Shown here piece by piece: positions 1 through 11,187 of a stretch of 64,000 bases of DNA (positions are counted from its first letter, which is position 1; the number at the start of each line of letters is the position of its first letter). Position numbers and translations under genes: made by a program. A model generated the notes under the pieces. The model was not told the origin of the DNA and searched no databases. It saw only the letters and a program-made list of their open reading frames with translations. This stretch comes from Stemphylium vesicarium (lineage: Eukaryota > Ascomycota > Dothideomycetes > Pleosporales > Pleosporaceae): NCBI GenBank assembly GCA_004380135.1, contig QXCR01000058.1:119842-183841 (forward strand). The letters run 5' to 3'.

Positions 1-209
1 ATCGTTTGCTGTCCATATATACAGTTTTTGATTTCTTTCTTGCACGTGGAAGGATTCCAGTCCACAAATTAACACGCCATCTAAGCATACTACTCTGCAT
101 ACACACACAAGTCTTGCATACGAACCATGCAGATCGCGGTTGTAAGGATTCGAGCAGCAGGTGCGCGGACTGCGGCGCTTACTCACTATGGTGTTGACCC
201 TGGAGATTG

Positions 210-220
210 TATATAAATAA
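210..220 (+). promoter_or_regulatory. TATA box of the tyrosinase gene
   Basis: The sequence TATATAAATAA lies about 90 bp upstream of the ATG at 310, a plausible distance for a fungal TATA element with a short 5' leader. It fits a regulated gene for a secreted enzyme. Seen directly; its function is inferred. Confidence 0.55.
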
Positions 221-309
221 GGGCAAGTCTTGCCGCACTGTATGAAGGGGAATTGAGTCAGTCATCTTTGCTTGAGAGGTGAACATCACTTCATTCGACG
301 TACACGACG

Positions 310-1627
310 ATGGCAGAATTCAACCTAAGAACGTTGTATGCCATCTTCGCATCGCTCTCGCTCCTCCACGTCCTAGCCGCTGCAGATGCAGTCAGCGACC
401 TCCAAACCAAAGGGCGCGCAGCCATAGACGCAGCAATAGCAAAGTCTCCAACATGCACCAAAGACCAAATCCGCATACGACGAGAATGGTAAACCACCCC
501 GTCCCGTCCCGTCCCGTCCCACCCGCCCATCTTCCACATAAAAAGCTAACCCAGCACCCAAGGGGCGACATAACCGCCTCCGAAAAATATGCCTACATCG
601 CCGCCGTGCAGTGCCTAACCAGCAGCCCTTCTAAACTTCCCGCAGCACAGTATCCCGGTGCCAAAACGCGCTTCGACGATTTCGTCGCCATCCACATGAA
701 GAACACGCTCAGCATCCACAGCACGGGGAGCTTTCTCTCCTGGCACCGCTACTTTACGTATGCGTATGAAAACGCGCTGAGAGTCGAGTGCGGATACAAT
801 GGCACGCAGCCGTACTGGGATTGGGGGCGTTATGCTGCGAGTCCCGAGACGAGTCCCGTGTTTGATGGCAGCGAAACGAGTATGAGTGGCCAGGGTGAGA
901 GGGTGCAGCATAGTAGTAATGGAATTAAGCCTGCGGGGATGGGGGGTGGGTGTATTGCTAGTGGGCCGTTTAAGGGGATGATGGTGAATCTTGGGTGAGC
1001 ATTTTCTTCCTTGTATCTTGAAATGTTTTAAGAGGGGATGGAAAAGAGGCTCACTGACACATTGGACAGGCCCGTGGCTGCTGCAGATGCTCCAGCTCCA
1101 CCGAGGAATCCCCGCACAGATGGTTACGGATACAATCCTCGCTGCATCAAGCGCGATATTAGCAATTATCTCACCCAGCTCTATGCTACAACACCTAAGA
1201 TCGCTTCTCTCATCACGGGCCAAAAGACGATTGGTCCGTTCCAGGATGCCATGCAAGCGCCGACTGGTGTTCACGGTGCGGGTCATTTCACTGTCGCTGG
1301 AGATCCTGGGAGCGACTTTTACACTTCGCCGGGTGGTAAGTCAATTCAGACTTCTAGGACTAACCGTGAACTAACTTGTGTGTTGTAGACCCATATTTCT
1401 ACCTGCATCATGCCATGGTCGATCGGACGTGGTACATTTGGCAGTCGCAGGATTTCGCAAACAGGCAGCAGGTTATTGCGGGTGGCACATTGATGATGGG
1501 AGGTGGACGAGCGCAGAGCTTGGAGGACAATGTTGATTTGGAGGTGCTGAACGTGGATGGAAAGGCGTACAAGATCAAGGAGTTGGTCAGCACGGTTGCG
1601 GGACCGTTTTGTTACATCTACGAGTAA
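310..1627 (+). CDS. Secreted short tyrosinase-like copper oxidase
   Basis: Four exons (310-488, 563-994, 1070-1335, 1389-1627) give 371 aa; the phases match at each junction. Residues 1 to about 26 form a signal peptide (hydrophobic stretch ending in AAADA). The type-3 copper site is visible. CuA has three His, in FVAIH, LSIHSTGSF and LSWHRYF. CuB has HGAGHF and the LHHAMVD motif. The family oxidises phenols to quinones (melanin, toxin or natural-product tailoring). The protein ends about 80 residues after CuB, so it lacks the C-terminal shielding domain of classical melanin tyrosinases and resembles the short secreted class. Intron 1 carries four GTCCC repeats. Family call is firm; the substrate is unknown. 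Confidence 0.9.
501..520 (+). repeat. Four GTCCC repeats inside tyrosinase intron 1
   Basis: Four perfect tandem copies of GTCCC sit in the 74-bp intron at 489-562. A copy-number change would alter intron length without touching the reading frame. Confidence 0.8.
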
Positions 1628-3335
1628 GATGGGCAGCTACTTAGTACCTCTCGCAACACGGGCAAGCATTAGCAATCGTCTTCGCAAAGAGAATATGACG
1701 TGACATCTGATAGTCGAGCATGTCAGCACAGCACGTGGTGAAATTGTGAAAATAACTATGTAATGTATTGATGGTCCTCAGATTAGCTCTCCTGCTGTCC
1801 TCAGAAGGAACCTCATTCGTTCCCCATTGATCAGTCTCTCGACCTCTCAACAGGCAATAAGCGGGCTCCTCAACTCGACTTTGGCTTTGATGCCCCACAG
1901 GGACATCATCACTGGACCCCTTTCTGCCTGTCTGTAAAACAGGACTTTGCAAAGAAAGACAACCCACCTACAGTAGCACCGACTCCCAAACCAACCAGCC
2001 CCAACGACAACGACCACGCTCCCCCACACATGCGATGCCCAGAAGGCAAAGGCGCTCGGATTGAAAACTACATGTTGATTGTCATTAGCGAGCAGCGTCC
2101 TCCAAGCTTGTTAGGCAAGGTAGCACGGCGCTTCGACTCTTTTACTCTGTCCTCAGTGCGCGGTGAGAAAGGTTGAGGCTGCGGTCTGTGGTGAAGGTGA
2201 ACCCAGTAGCTTTGCGAAACCACCCGTAACCCATCGCGGTGCAATGATGAGTTGGGTGAAGTGGCTGCACCTAGTATGATGGCGCACTCCCTCCGCTTTC
2301 CGTTCTTGTTTGTCATGCAGTGAGACGCTGGAGGTGATTAGTCTCCAGCATCGCCTTGTGACGAAGGTTTGTCGTTCATTGGGATCTGGCGGGCGTTAGC
2401 TTCTGCGGCGTCAAAATGATATTTCGCGTGCCGCTATCGCGCAACTGCAAAGGACATATTGCAAGGATATGGCAGTTTGGAAGAAGCAAGCATCGGTGGG
2501 TACTTACTCGCAGCTCGGGTTGTGGGTAGTGAGAGAAGGCTGTCCAACGCGCCAAAAGTTAATCAGGCGCGCGCAGTCACGGGCCAGGCTAGGATCGCGC
2601 TAGTGACGTAAGCTGGATCCCACTCTCCCGTCATCGACAGCAGATGTCAGACCTACCCAGACGGGAAGCTGCGTCTTGGCAACCCCATAGCCCCATAAAT
2701 GCGGTGTTTACATCCGCCCTGTATAAAGACCGCCCATCTTCCCTCGAAGCTCTAGCCTGCTTCCCCCAACTTCGAACGTCAAAAGAGTTTCTTCTGTCAA
2801 ATCGCATCACCAGTGCCAAAGCTTGCACTGGATATTGCATAATGAAGTTGTCGGGACAAACCTTGAGGGATCTATGAAGATCTTGACGTATTTCAGTGCG
2901 AATCGCGCACTCAGAATTTGTGCATCCGACATCATGGCCGCTCCTCCACTCCATGCAGCTAGGCCACCTAAATCGGATGCCAGAACAATCCTCAACCCAC
3001 TCCACTTGCTTTCATCGACAGCCTCTGAGTTTCACCGTGCAGAGACCTGTTATTATGAGCGGAGACATTATGTTCGTTTTGATCAATTCATTGTGATGTG
3101 TAGTTTCGAGTTGTACGCTAGGGAGGAGAGTAATATGATATACTGCAGAGGAACCAACAATGCGCATGGCCATTCCCAGGCCATTTTTACCCAGCTAACT
3201 CCATCATTCAACCCTATACAATGCAGTCCAGTCGTTCTCATCCCCAACCTCGACGCAACCATCGACCTGTATCAGAGGACGACTCTTCCAAACACGCTTT
3301 TTCTGGCCCTTGAACTTCAGATACGAGCTATTCCC
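1628..3335. other. Gene-free interval between tyrosinase and lectin genes
   Basis: About 1.7 kb between two convergent genes. Short open frames exist, the longest on the plus strand at 2823-3401, which runs into the lectin terminal exon. None has a family signature or plausible splice structure. I see no tRNA or repeat here. Confidence 0.5.
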
Positions 3336-4533
3336 CTAGAAACGGTCTCTTTGCCTCGTCCTGTAGACGGTGTAGCCCACGTACGCACCAGTCAGCGCTA
3401 GACCAAAGAGCACGAATTTCATGAAGAACCATGTCCAGCCTCCACCACTGGGGTTCTTCTCGCGGGTCATGGACGAGGCGGTCTTACCACCTGAGCCTCC
3501 CGAAGATGAAGTCGAGCCTGGGTTCTTCTTGTAGAGGTTCATTGACTTTACGGAAACGATGTCGTGGTTATCGGAGAGTTCACCGGTTTCGGCGGAGAAG
3601 CCCAGGTATGCGACGGGTGGGACCTTGAAGTTTGGAATTTCGAAGCATTGGGTCCATTCGCCTTCGGACTTGTACTGGAGCTCGAGGCGGAGGTATTGCT
3701 CTTGGAAGTATGTAAGGCGAGCCTTGGTAGCGACTTGAGCGTTGCGGATTCCACGGGCCTGATTCACTTGTCAGCATGCGCAAGTTGGGTAAATTGGAGG
3801 AATGCATACCGAGCATCCGGCAACCTCGTTGGCCTTGCCGTCATTGTCCTTGTCATAGACCGTGTTGCCATCACCGTTCATAGCCATGATATAGGGGAAT
3901 ACGGTGCCCGGGCGGTTGTTCTTGTAGGTGTCGAAGAAGAGACCGAGGCCCTCGAACTTGTCGGTATGGCCGAAGACGTTTCCTGGCTGCGCGCGCTGCT
4001 TGGTAAGCCACATGGCAAAGCCATCACCATAGAGATTTCCTTGTCCGTGGATCTTGAACTCGAATGTGATCTACTTGTGTGAGCCTCGTGTGTGCCAAAT
4101 GGCCTGTCGCGGTACCAACCTCCCAGTTTGTGGCCGTCAGAGGGACTCTCGAGAATAGCCAGCCGTCGCGCGAAGGCTTGTCCGAAGCGAGTCGAATGTA
4201 CTTATCAGTCCGAATAATGGTGTCTCCTCCAAAGTCCCACCAACGACTTTGCATGTCCGAATCGAGGTATGGCTGTAGGAAGCGTTAGCGTAAGTTCCAA
4301 TCCGCTCCTCGTATGGGTATATACGGAGAGAAGAGGCGACTTACAGGCTCGAGGCTGTGTGTCCGCAGCTACATGTTGGTTAGCGACAATGGCCTTGAGA
4401 TTATCGTGTAGCAGCAACCCACCGAGATGGCTTTGATGTCAGGGTCCTCGCTCAGTCCCCCAGACCGCGCCCATGCGCCCGTCCAAGTCCCTGCCAGCAA
4501 GCACAAGCTCGTCCATGGTCTTGCGAACAACAT
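3336..4533 (-). CDS. L-type lectin cargo receptor (VIP36/ERGIC-53 family)
   Basis: Five exons on the minus strand (4533-4423, 4368-4345, 4272-4120, 4070-3810, 3758-3336) give 323 aa. Order: signal peptide (residues 1 to about 21), a leguminous-type lectin domain, a low-complexity Ser/Gly linker, and one transmembrane helix near the C-terminus followed by a short basic tail ending RQRDRF. Diagnostic lectin segments are the LRTHSLEPPYLD start, SRWWDFGGDTIIR, GDGFAMWLT, GLGLFFDTYKNN and the Asp-rich loop YDKDNDGKANEV. Such proteins bind high-mannose glycoproteins and cycle between ER and Golgi. The tail does not end in a clear KKXX retrieval signal. Exon 2 is only 24 nt. It converges with the tyrosinase gene. 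Confidence 0.9.
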
Positions 4534-4917
4534 GGTCGCACGCCTTCCTCCTGTTGTTTGGGGCCAGCTATCCCCAAGCTACCAAGTGGGTATTGGCGCG
4601 CCGAAAGAATGGAAGAAGACTCTGCTCCTGTAATCGACGAAGAATAAAGCCTCAGGGGGGTTGAGGCTGCGAGAAGAGGATAACGGCACGGGTTGGCGAC
4701 TCGAACGTGCTGGAGTTCTCAAGGTGAATCTTGGGGATCGGAAAGGCCACTCTATCACCTCCGCGTGTAATGCAGGGGTCCTGCGCTGCGCAACTACGCT
4801 AGCGAGGGCCGCTCTTGACGTCGACAACTTTTCAAGACAAAAGTCACCAGCCACCACCAACGTTATCGCAATCCTCCAATCCGCACCTTAATACTACCAA
4901 AACACCAAATACGAATC

Positions 4918-5283
4918 ATGGACTCATTCGGCAGCGGTCCCAGCGACCCAAAGACGGCGGTTATGCGCCAAGTGCAGCAAGAGGCTGCCATGCAGAACGC
5001 GCGCATGCTCGTTGAGGTATGATGATATCTGAAAGAGCTTATACATGCTCTTCTGCTGTAATTATTTATATATACATTTACCAACATACCACAGAAACTC
5101 AACGAACACTGCTTCGAGCGCTGCGTTCCCAAGCCCGGCACATCCCTCTCCAAAGGCGAAGAAAACTGCTTCACGGCATGCATGGAAAAATACATGAGCG
5201 CATGGAACACAGTCAGCAAGCAATACGTCGGCAGGATACAGCGGGAGAGTGCGCAGGGAGGCCACGCTGTACAGAACTTGTAA
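4918..5283 (+). CDS. TIM13: Mitochondrial intermembrane chaperone Tim13
   Basis: Two exons (4918-5016, 5095-5283) encode 95 aa, the usual size of a small Tim. The twin CX3C motifs are intact (CFERC and CFTAC), spaced as in the family, and the VPKPGTSLSKGE loop and the segment MEKYMSAWNTVS point to Tim13 rather than Tim8, Tim9 or Tim10. Tim13 forms a hexamer with Tim8 in the intermembrane space and escorts hydrophobic precursors to the TIM22 complex. The intron follows the codon series ending in LVE and is 78 bp. Its promoter is shared head to head with the lectin gene, about 380 bp between starts. Confidence 0.95.
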
Positions 5284-5525
5284 AAAATTGGATTGACGTC
5301 AGAAGGCGAGGTTTTCTGAATGAAGAGCGCCTTAGCGAGGCAATTGATATCTCGCTTTTCCAGGGCGCATAGAAGTTGTGAGACGCCGCGTCTGTACGAG
5401 TATGGAGTAACGACACCATCCGACATGCAGCGGATTGGTATGAAAATGTACTATACTGTGTACAATTAACCAGCAAGAGCTGTATACAAAGACAAAATGA
5501 TGTGCCAAGAATGCATTCCCCGCGC

Positions 5526-6530
5526 TCACTTCTTGCCAAACGACTTCTGCCTCTCTGCGTATTCCTTGACAATGACGCTGCAGTTAACCTCCTGACATAG
5601 CCTCTTCCGCCTCTCGGAGCTCAGCTTCGTAGCGAATTCCAGTCCACTCGCCCTCTCCACGGCCTCGAGCGGCACTTCAAAGTCGGTCAATGGCTTGTGG
5701 CTTGGGATGACTGCGTTGGGCAGCACAAAGGCACCCAGCGCAACTTTGCCGCCCAGCTTACCGTCCTCAGCGAAGATGACTTTGTAGAAATGTGTAGGCA
5801 CAGCGACATTGGGTGGTGAGCCGATGACCTCGTATGAGACGCGCCACTTGCCATCAGCCTCGCGCTTGGGGAGGTACAGCGGGCCGGTTACGACGCGGAC
5901 AGAGGGGTAGTTGTGCGTAAGCCTACGGCAGAAGTCTTCGAAATGCGCCCAGTAATCGCGGTTGAAGCCATCGCCTACTTGCGGGCACATGTTGCTCAAG
6001 GCGAATGTGGCATCCATGGCCTCTTGACTCCACTTTGCGTCGGCTGCGGGCACTTGGTGGCCTCTGTCGTAGCCGCTGCGGAAGTAGTCCTTGAGCTTTG
6101 CGCGGAACATTTCAGGGATTGTTACGTCCTCGACGAAGACGCTGTGCTTCCGGTCGGCATTTTTGCTCGCTAGCGACTCTGGGGTAATGTGTTCGGCTAC
6201 CCATGCTGGGTTTCGAGTCCGTCGATCGTAGGACGAAGTGAGGGAGGCGGCGGGGCGGAGGTCATTGACTGGGCCCGGAAAGCCATATTGGAAGAGACCG
6301 TTGGGGTCTACGATTGGCCTTCGAGCAGCGGCTGCAGCGGCAGGCGAGGGGACCGCGGGGATAGAGGGGACTGGTCCTGCTCGTGCGGGTCCAGTGACGG
6401 TTGTGGTTGTTGTCGTGACAGCTGGCGTAGGTGGGAAGCTGTCTTTCTTGGTCGAGTATAGTGCCGCCGTTACTGCTGCTCCGGCTGCTGCACCGCCCGC
6501 ACCGATTATGGCGAACGTGAGTTTCGACAT
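5526..6530 (-). CDS. NUC1: Mitochondrial DNA/RNA non-specific endonuclease (EndoG)
   Basis: Intronless ORF of 334 aa. Residues 1-25 are a Gly/Ala-rich hydrophobic segment consistent with mitochondrial targeting or inner-membrane anchoring, followed by a Thr/Pro/Ala-rich linker to about residue 70. The betabetaalpha-metal nuclease core follows: catalytic DRGH at 155-158 and the downstream metal-binding segment with Asn190 in GFNRDYWAHFE. The family degrades DNA and RNA, acts in mitochondrial nucleic-acid turnover and is released in cell death. It converges with TIM13 (243 bp between stops) and diverges from the TcdA-like gene across 411 bp. Confidence 0.95.
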   Translation of the reverse strand: MSKLTFAIIGAGGAAAGAAVTAALYSTKKDSFPPTPAVTTTTTTVTGPARAGPVPSIPAVPSPAAAAAARRPIVDPNGLFQYGFPGPVNDLRPAASLTSSYDRRTRNPAWVAEHITPESLASKNADRKHSVFVEDVTIPEMFRAKLKDYFRSGYDRGHQVPAADAKWSQEAMDATFALSNMCPQVGDGFNRDYWAHFEDFCRRLTHNYPSVRVVTGPLYLPKREADGKWRVSYEVIGSPPNVAVPTHFYKVIFAEDGKLGGKVALGAFVLPNAVIPSHKPLTDFEVPLEAVERASGLEFATKLSSERRKRLCQEVNCSVIVKEYAERQKSFGKK

Positions 6531-6941
6531 GGTCGCAGTTCGGTCCTCGAAGACGTGGGTCGCGACGAGTTGAAGTGGGCACGAGGACCTCTTATGGGCT
6601 ACGAGAAACTCTCACGGGTCCAGCGTCCTTTTCGGCGCGTGAGAAGTGTCTCGGACGCGTCTGCCCGTGCCTTTCTGGTTCGCTAGCGGCTGCTACTCAG
6701 GTGGTGGTCATCTGCGATTTCTCCAAGCAGACTTCGGCGCTTACCGGATACATACTAGCGCCGACAACTGGATGCATCTGCCAGCACTTTCAACATCACT
6801 AAAAATCATCGATTCCAGTGCTTTCTCGGTCTGTGAAATTCTCAACGCCCTTTTCATTCCCTGGTTTCCTCACTGTGCACATGGTGATACAGTTGTAGAC
6901 GGTGCGCACATTCCCACGCTGTGCGACTCAACACCACCAAA

Positions 6942-8592
6942 ATGCCTTCGTGGATTTCCAAAGCCTCCGAGTCCCACAATGTACAGCTCGTGGCGACCGC
7001 AGCTGTCTCGGGCCTCGTTGTTGGAAGTGCTATTCTCGGATACCAAAAGGCCCGACGCATGACGAGAGTGGCAGACCTGAAGGCGTCTATTCCCGATTTC
7101 AGTGACGACCATCGCTCTTCAAGAGTAAGTACATACATGCCCTTGAGGTTTGGGCAGGCGGGGTGCTCTCGTATGCCTGGAAATTTCTGTTAAACTAACG
7201 AGTAATAGCTTACCGAATACGGCGCCGCTTCGAATGTTTTTGCTCCAAGTAAAGAAGATGAGCGGAGCATGGCACTAGCCGCACGAGCGAGGAAGGGCGA
7301 CTATGATGACGGTGAGACATCATCACCTCAAAATATCACCACATCGCGTACTGACAAATCAGGCAGACCTGATCCTCGAACAGCTGGCTAGAAATAGGGT
7401 TTTCCTCACAGACGATGGGATTGCGAAGTTACGGGACGCTTTTGTTGTTGTAGTCGGCTGTGGTGGGGTTGGATCACACGCAACAGCAGCCCTCGCACGA
7501 TCGGGATGCTCTAAACTTCGTCTCATCGATTTCGATCAAGTCACTCTATCTTCACTCAATCGACATGCAGTAGCAACTCTGGCTGATGTCGGAACACCAA
7601 AAGTGCACTGCCTCCGCAAGCGGCTCGAACAAATCGCACCATGGACCCATTTCGAATGCCGGAATGAGTTGTTTGGTGAGCAGACTGCGGCCGCCCAGTT
7701 GTCACCGCTGAATGGCCAGCAACCGGACTTTGTGATAGATGCAATCGACAACATTGACAGCAAAGTTGCGCTCTTGGCCTACTGCTATATGAACAACATC
7801 AAGGTCATATCTTCCATGGGTGCAGGCTGCAAATCCGATCCCACTAGAATCTTCATCGGCGACATCTCAGGAAGCACAGATGACCCGTTGTCGAAGTCCA
7901 CGCGGAGAAAGCTGCGACTGAAAGGTGTCAAGGAGGGCATCCCTGTTGTCTACTCCACTGAGAGGCCAGGCCCTGGTAAAGCTGAGCTTCAACCGCTTTC
8001 CGAAGAAGAGTTCGCAAAAGGCAATGTCGGAGAACTAGGTGTTCTCGCAGACTTCCGTGTACGCATCTTGCCGGTTCTGGGTACCATGCCAGCAATCTTT
8101 GGTCTAGCTGTTGCGAACCACGTTATCCTTTCCATCTCTGGCTACCCACACGAGTATTTGCCATCAAAGTCCCGCGATAAGATGTACGATGGTATTCTGG
8201 GGGCCCTGCAAGGCGCCGAAGAGCGCTTAGCTCGTGCGTTGTTCAACGAAGACCCTCTTGGTCTCAAGATCCCCATCACACAGGACGACGTGGGCTATTT
8301 GGTAGAGGAAGTGTACAATGGGCGAAGCATAATCAGTGGTCTATCTACGCGTTTAATCCTGACAAGATGGAACAAGCCAACTGAAAGCTTCATTGATCAA
8401 AGCACACCTGGACAGAAGAACAGCCATCTCAAGATGAATGATCTAGTCCTTATGACCAAAGAAGAGGCGAGCAAGCATGAGAAGGAAGTATTGAAGGGTC
8501 AAAAGAGCCTGGAAGACATGTACACCGCCGAAACAATCGAGCGTGTGAACAAGAGGATGGCAGAGGAAGAGCGCTTCCAGCGCTTCCGTTAG
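6942..8592 (+). CDS. tRNA t6A dehydratase, TcdA/Tcd1-Tcd2 family
   Basis: Three exons (6942-7124, 7209-7311, 7367-8592) give 503 aa. A transmembrane segment lies at about residues 15-35, then an E1-like ThiF/MoeB fold with the nucleotide motif GCGGVG at 126-131, the DFDQVTLSSLNRH segment and the DAIDNIDSK motif. This family uses ATP to cyclise t6A37 to ct6A in tRNA; the yeast paralogues Tcd1 and Tcd2 have an N-terminal anchor and are mitochondrial outer-membrane proteins, matching the helix here. No UBL-activating Cys domain is evident, arguing against a ubiquitin E1. It is the third consecutive mitochondrion-related gene. One copy is seen; which yeast paralogue it matches cannot be told. Confidence 0.88.
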
Positions 8593-9282
8593 ATACAGAA
8601 CCATGTTCGAAAGCATACTGCCCCGCAGCCAATTGCACAGCTTTAGCAAAATTGCACAGCACAGTGGGCGTATCCACTTCCACTCCAGTTCGAGTGATTC
8701 AGACAAGACACCTTGTGGGTACTTCTTAAGTCCTTCCGCTACCTAACCCCGATATCACTAAACCCTTGTTGTAATTGTCAGCTATCTGCAGTAGTCGGTC
8801 CTTCCGCTGAGTTTTGCAGTGGCCCGATTTCTGTCGGCCGCAGATCTAGCGCAAGGCACGTGGCCAATAGGAGAAGGCAAGACTCCCGCTATCTGAGGTA
8901 GTAGTACCGGCAGACGGCTTTTGGGATGATGACGCATCGATCAGTTACGACAATGGTAGTTATCGCGCCGGTAACAGACTACACGTTGCGGTATCGATGA
9001 CAGGCTACCGTGACAATTGCAACCAATGGGCGGTCAGACTGGCTGGTCGAGGCCCACTGAAATCGAAACTTACCTAGCTCCCAGGCATATGCAAAACAGC
9101 TAAAGACCGTTCCAGACGGACAAAGATCATGGAGAGCGTCATATCGGAAGATCGACGGAGTTAACGGACGTTAATGTATATATAAGCTTTTGACAGCTCT
9201 TCGAGAAAGGCTTTCTTCACATACGACAGCAACAGCAACAACAACACCAAACACTCACTCCCATAACCCCAATAACGTCAAA
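8593..9282. other. Intergenic region upstream of the alcohol dehydrogenase
   Basis: About 690 bp between two co-directional genes. It holds the TATA element at 9177-9185 and a CA-rich leader just before the ATG at 9283. No open frame with support. Confidence 0.6.
9177..9185 (+). promoter_or_regulatory. TATA box of the alcohol dehydrogenase gene
   Basis: TATATATAA lies about 100 bp before the ATG at 9283, followed by a CAACA-rich leader typical of highly expressed fungal genes. Function is inferred. Confidence 0.55.
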
Positions 9283-10471
9283 ATGGCTACAGACACCAAG
9301 TTCGAAGGATGGCTCGGCAAGGACAAGGAGAGCGTCAATGGCAAGATGGAATGGGGCCAGTTCGAGCCCAAGAAGTGGACTGAGGACGACGTCGACATTC
9401 AAATCTCTCACTGCGGTATCTGCGGCTCAGACTTGCACATGCTGAGCTCCGGCTGGGGACCCACCCCATACCGTAAGTCATATAACCGGTCATTAGCCAT
9501 TAAACAAGCTAACAAAGCATAGCTTGCGTTGTTGGTCATGAGATCATCGGCAAGGCCGTCAAGGTTGGTAGCAATGTCAAGCACATCAAGCAGGGTGACC
9601 GTGTCGGTGTCGGAGCGCAAGCACGCTCTTGCCAGCAGTCAGACTGCCACGAGTGCTCCAATGGCATCCAAAACCACTGCCCACGCGAAAACGTTGGTAC
9701 CTATGGCTCTGTATACCCTGGTGATGAGGGCAAGTCCTACGGAGGATATGCCACACACAACCGCACCAACGGAAACTTTGTCCTCCAGATCCCTGAGGGT
9801 CTAGACAGCGCCGACGCCGCCCCAATGATGTGCGGAGGAATCGTAAGTGCCATCAATGAACAACCTTGGACAAGAGCAATATACTAACTTGAATCTTCCG
9901 CTGTTAGACACTATACTCTCCCCTAAGAAGATTCGGCTGCGGACCCGGAAAGAGCGTTGGAATTGTCGGAGTCGGCGGTCTCGGCCATTTCGGAGTCCTC
10001 TTCGCCAAAGCCCTTGGTGCCGACAAGGTTGTAGGAATCAGCCGGAAAGCTGAGAAGCGCGACGATGTGCTCAAGCTAGGCGCTGACGCCTACATCGCCA
10101 CCGACGAGGACGAAGACTGGGCTAAGCACAACGCCAACACACTCGACCTTATCATCTGTACTGTCTCTAGCGCGAAGATGCCTCTTACTGGCTACCTTGG
10201 TATGCTCAAGACCCACGGTGATTTCGTCCAGGTCGGAGCGCCAGATGGCGGCGAGTTGCCCCCTATCAACGCTTTCACCCTGCTCATGAAGGGCATCAAG
10301 ATTGGCGGTAGTGGTATCGGTGCGCCTTGGGAAATTAAGGAGATGTTGGAGTTGGCTGCTGAGAAGAAAATCAAGCCTTGGGTTCAGAAGAGGCCTATGA
10401 AGGATGCCAACAATGCGATTGTTGATATGGAGGCTGGTAAGGCGAGGTATAGGTACGTTCTTGAGAACTAG
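9283..10471 (+). CDS. Zinc-dependent alcohol dehydrogenase, cinnamyl/ADH6 type
   Basis: Three exons (9283-9472, 9523-9842, 9908-10471) give 357 aa. The catalytic zinc site is visible as the Cys in SHCGICGSDLH and the GHE motif early in exon 2. The structural zinc lobe follows (Cys residues in SCQQSDCHECSNGIQNHC). The Rossmann motif is GVGGLGHFG near residue 190. The pattern matches the cinnamyl-alcohol dehydrogenase branch of the medium-chain family (yeast ADH6/ADH7 relatives), usually NADPH-dependent aldehyde reductases with broad substrate range. A cytosolic location is likely, as no signal peptide is seen. The exact substrate cannot be read from sequence. Confidence 0.92.
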
Positions 10472-11187
10472 AAAGAACGGCCGGATGTCTTTTGCTCCGC
10501 TTGAGTTAAGTCATGGGATGCCTTTAAATAGGTGTTTCGGCACAATTAATGAATAAACCTATAAACAAGTATATATCGTACTTCTTCGACGAAATCCTTC
10601 CTCAAACTAATCCATGAAATGCACTCAGTTTGGAAGTATTAAGACGGACAGTGCTGTCCAGATCCACTCCATGCTTGAAATGGATTTCACCGTCTAGTCT
10701 ATTTCAATTGCATGTTTGAAAATACTCCATCGTCACCGCACCGCGCGTAAGCATCAAGCCGGTAAGAATAGGCTATAAGCCGCGAAAATATTTCCCTAGT
10801 GGTACGCCTGAAAGCTTGATCCCGCTTACAATTATCCTGAGCTAGGGCATCGGCACAGCTGAGCTCTACCAAACTATTGTTAAAATAACCTCTCAACCTA
10901 GACGTTTCATCATACAGCATCACCGTCTTTAACCTAGCAAATTCAAAGCAAAATGTAGTCGTAGAAATGTAAAAGTCCAGCTTCTGGATCGTGCAAAACA
11001 TACCTCGGCCCACTCAATGCCCACCCACAACCCCACAAAGATCTACCTCTGACGTCTTTCCCATCAGCCCAACCCAACATAAGAAAGCGTGACTAAGAGA
11101 ACAATAAAAAGGCCTCTCCCGCAACACCGAAGCATACCTATCAACTCCAAAAACCACAGAACCCTTATTCCCGCCCCATCCGCAACA
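10472..11187. other. Intergenic region between dehydrogenase and hydrolase
   Basis: About 715 bp, AT-richer than its flanks, with 3' UTR-like sequence after 10472 and a C-rich leader before 11188. I see no gene in it. Confidence 0.6.

Noticed and set aside
2823..3401. 192-codon plus-strand ORF
   Set aside because: No family, it runs into the lectin's last exon in antisense, and the composition is not coding-like.
3564..4082. Long plus-strand ORF opposite the lectin gene
   Set aside because: It is the antisense shadow of exons 4 and 5 of the lectin, whose splicing and domain match are clear.
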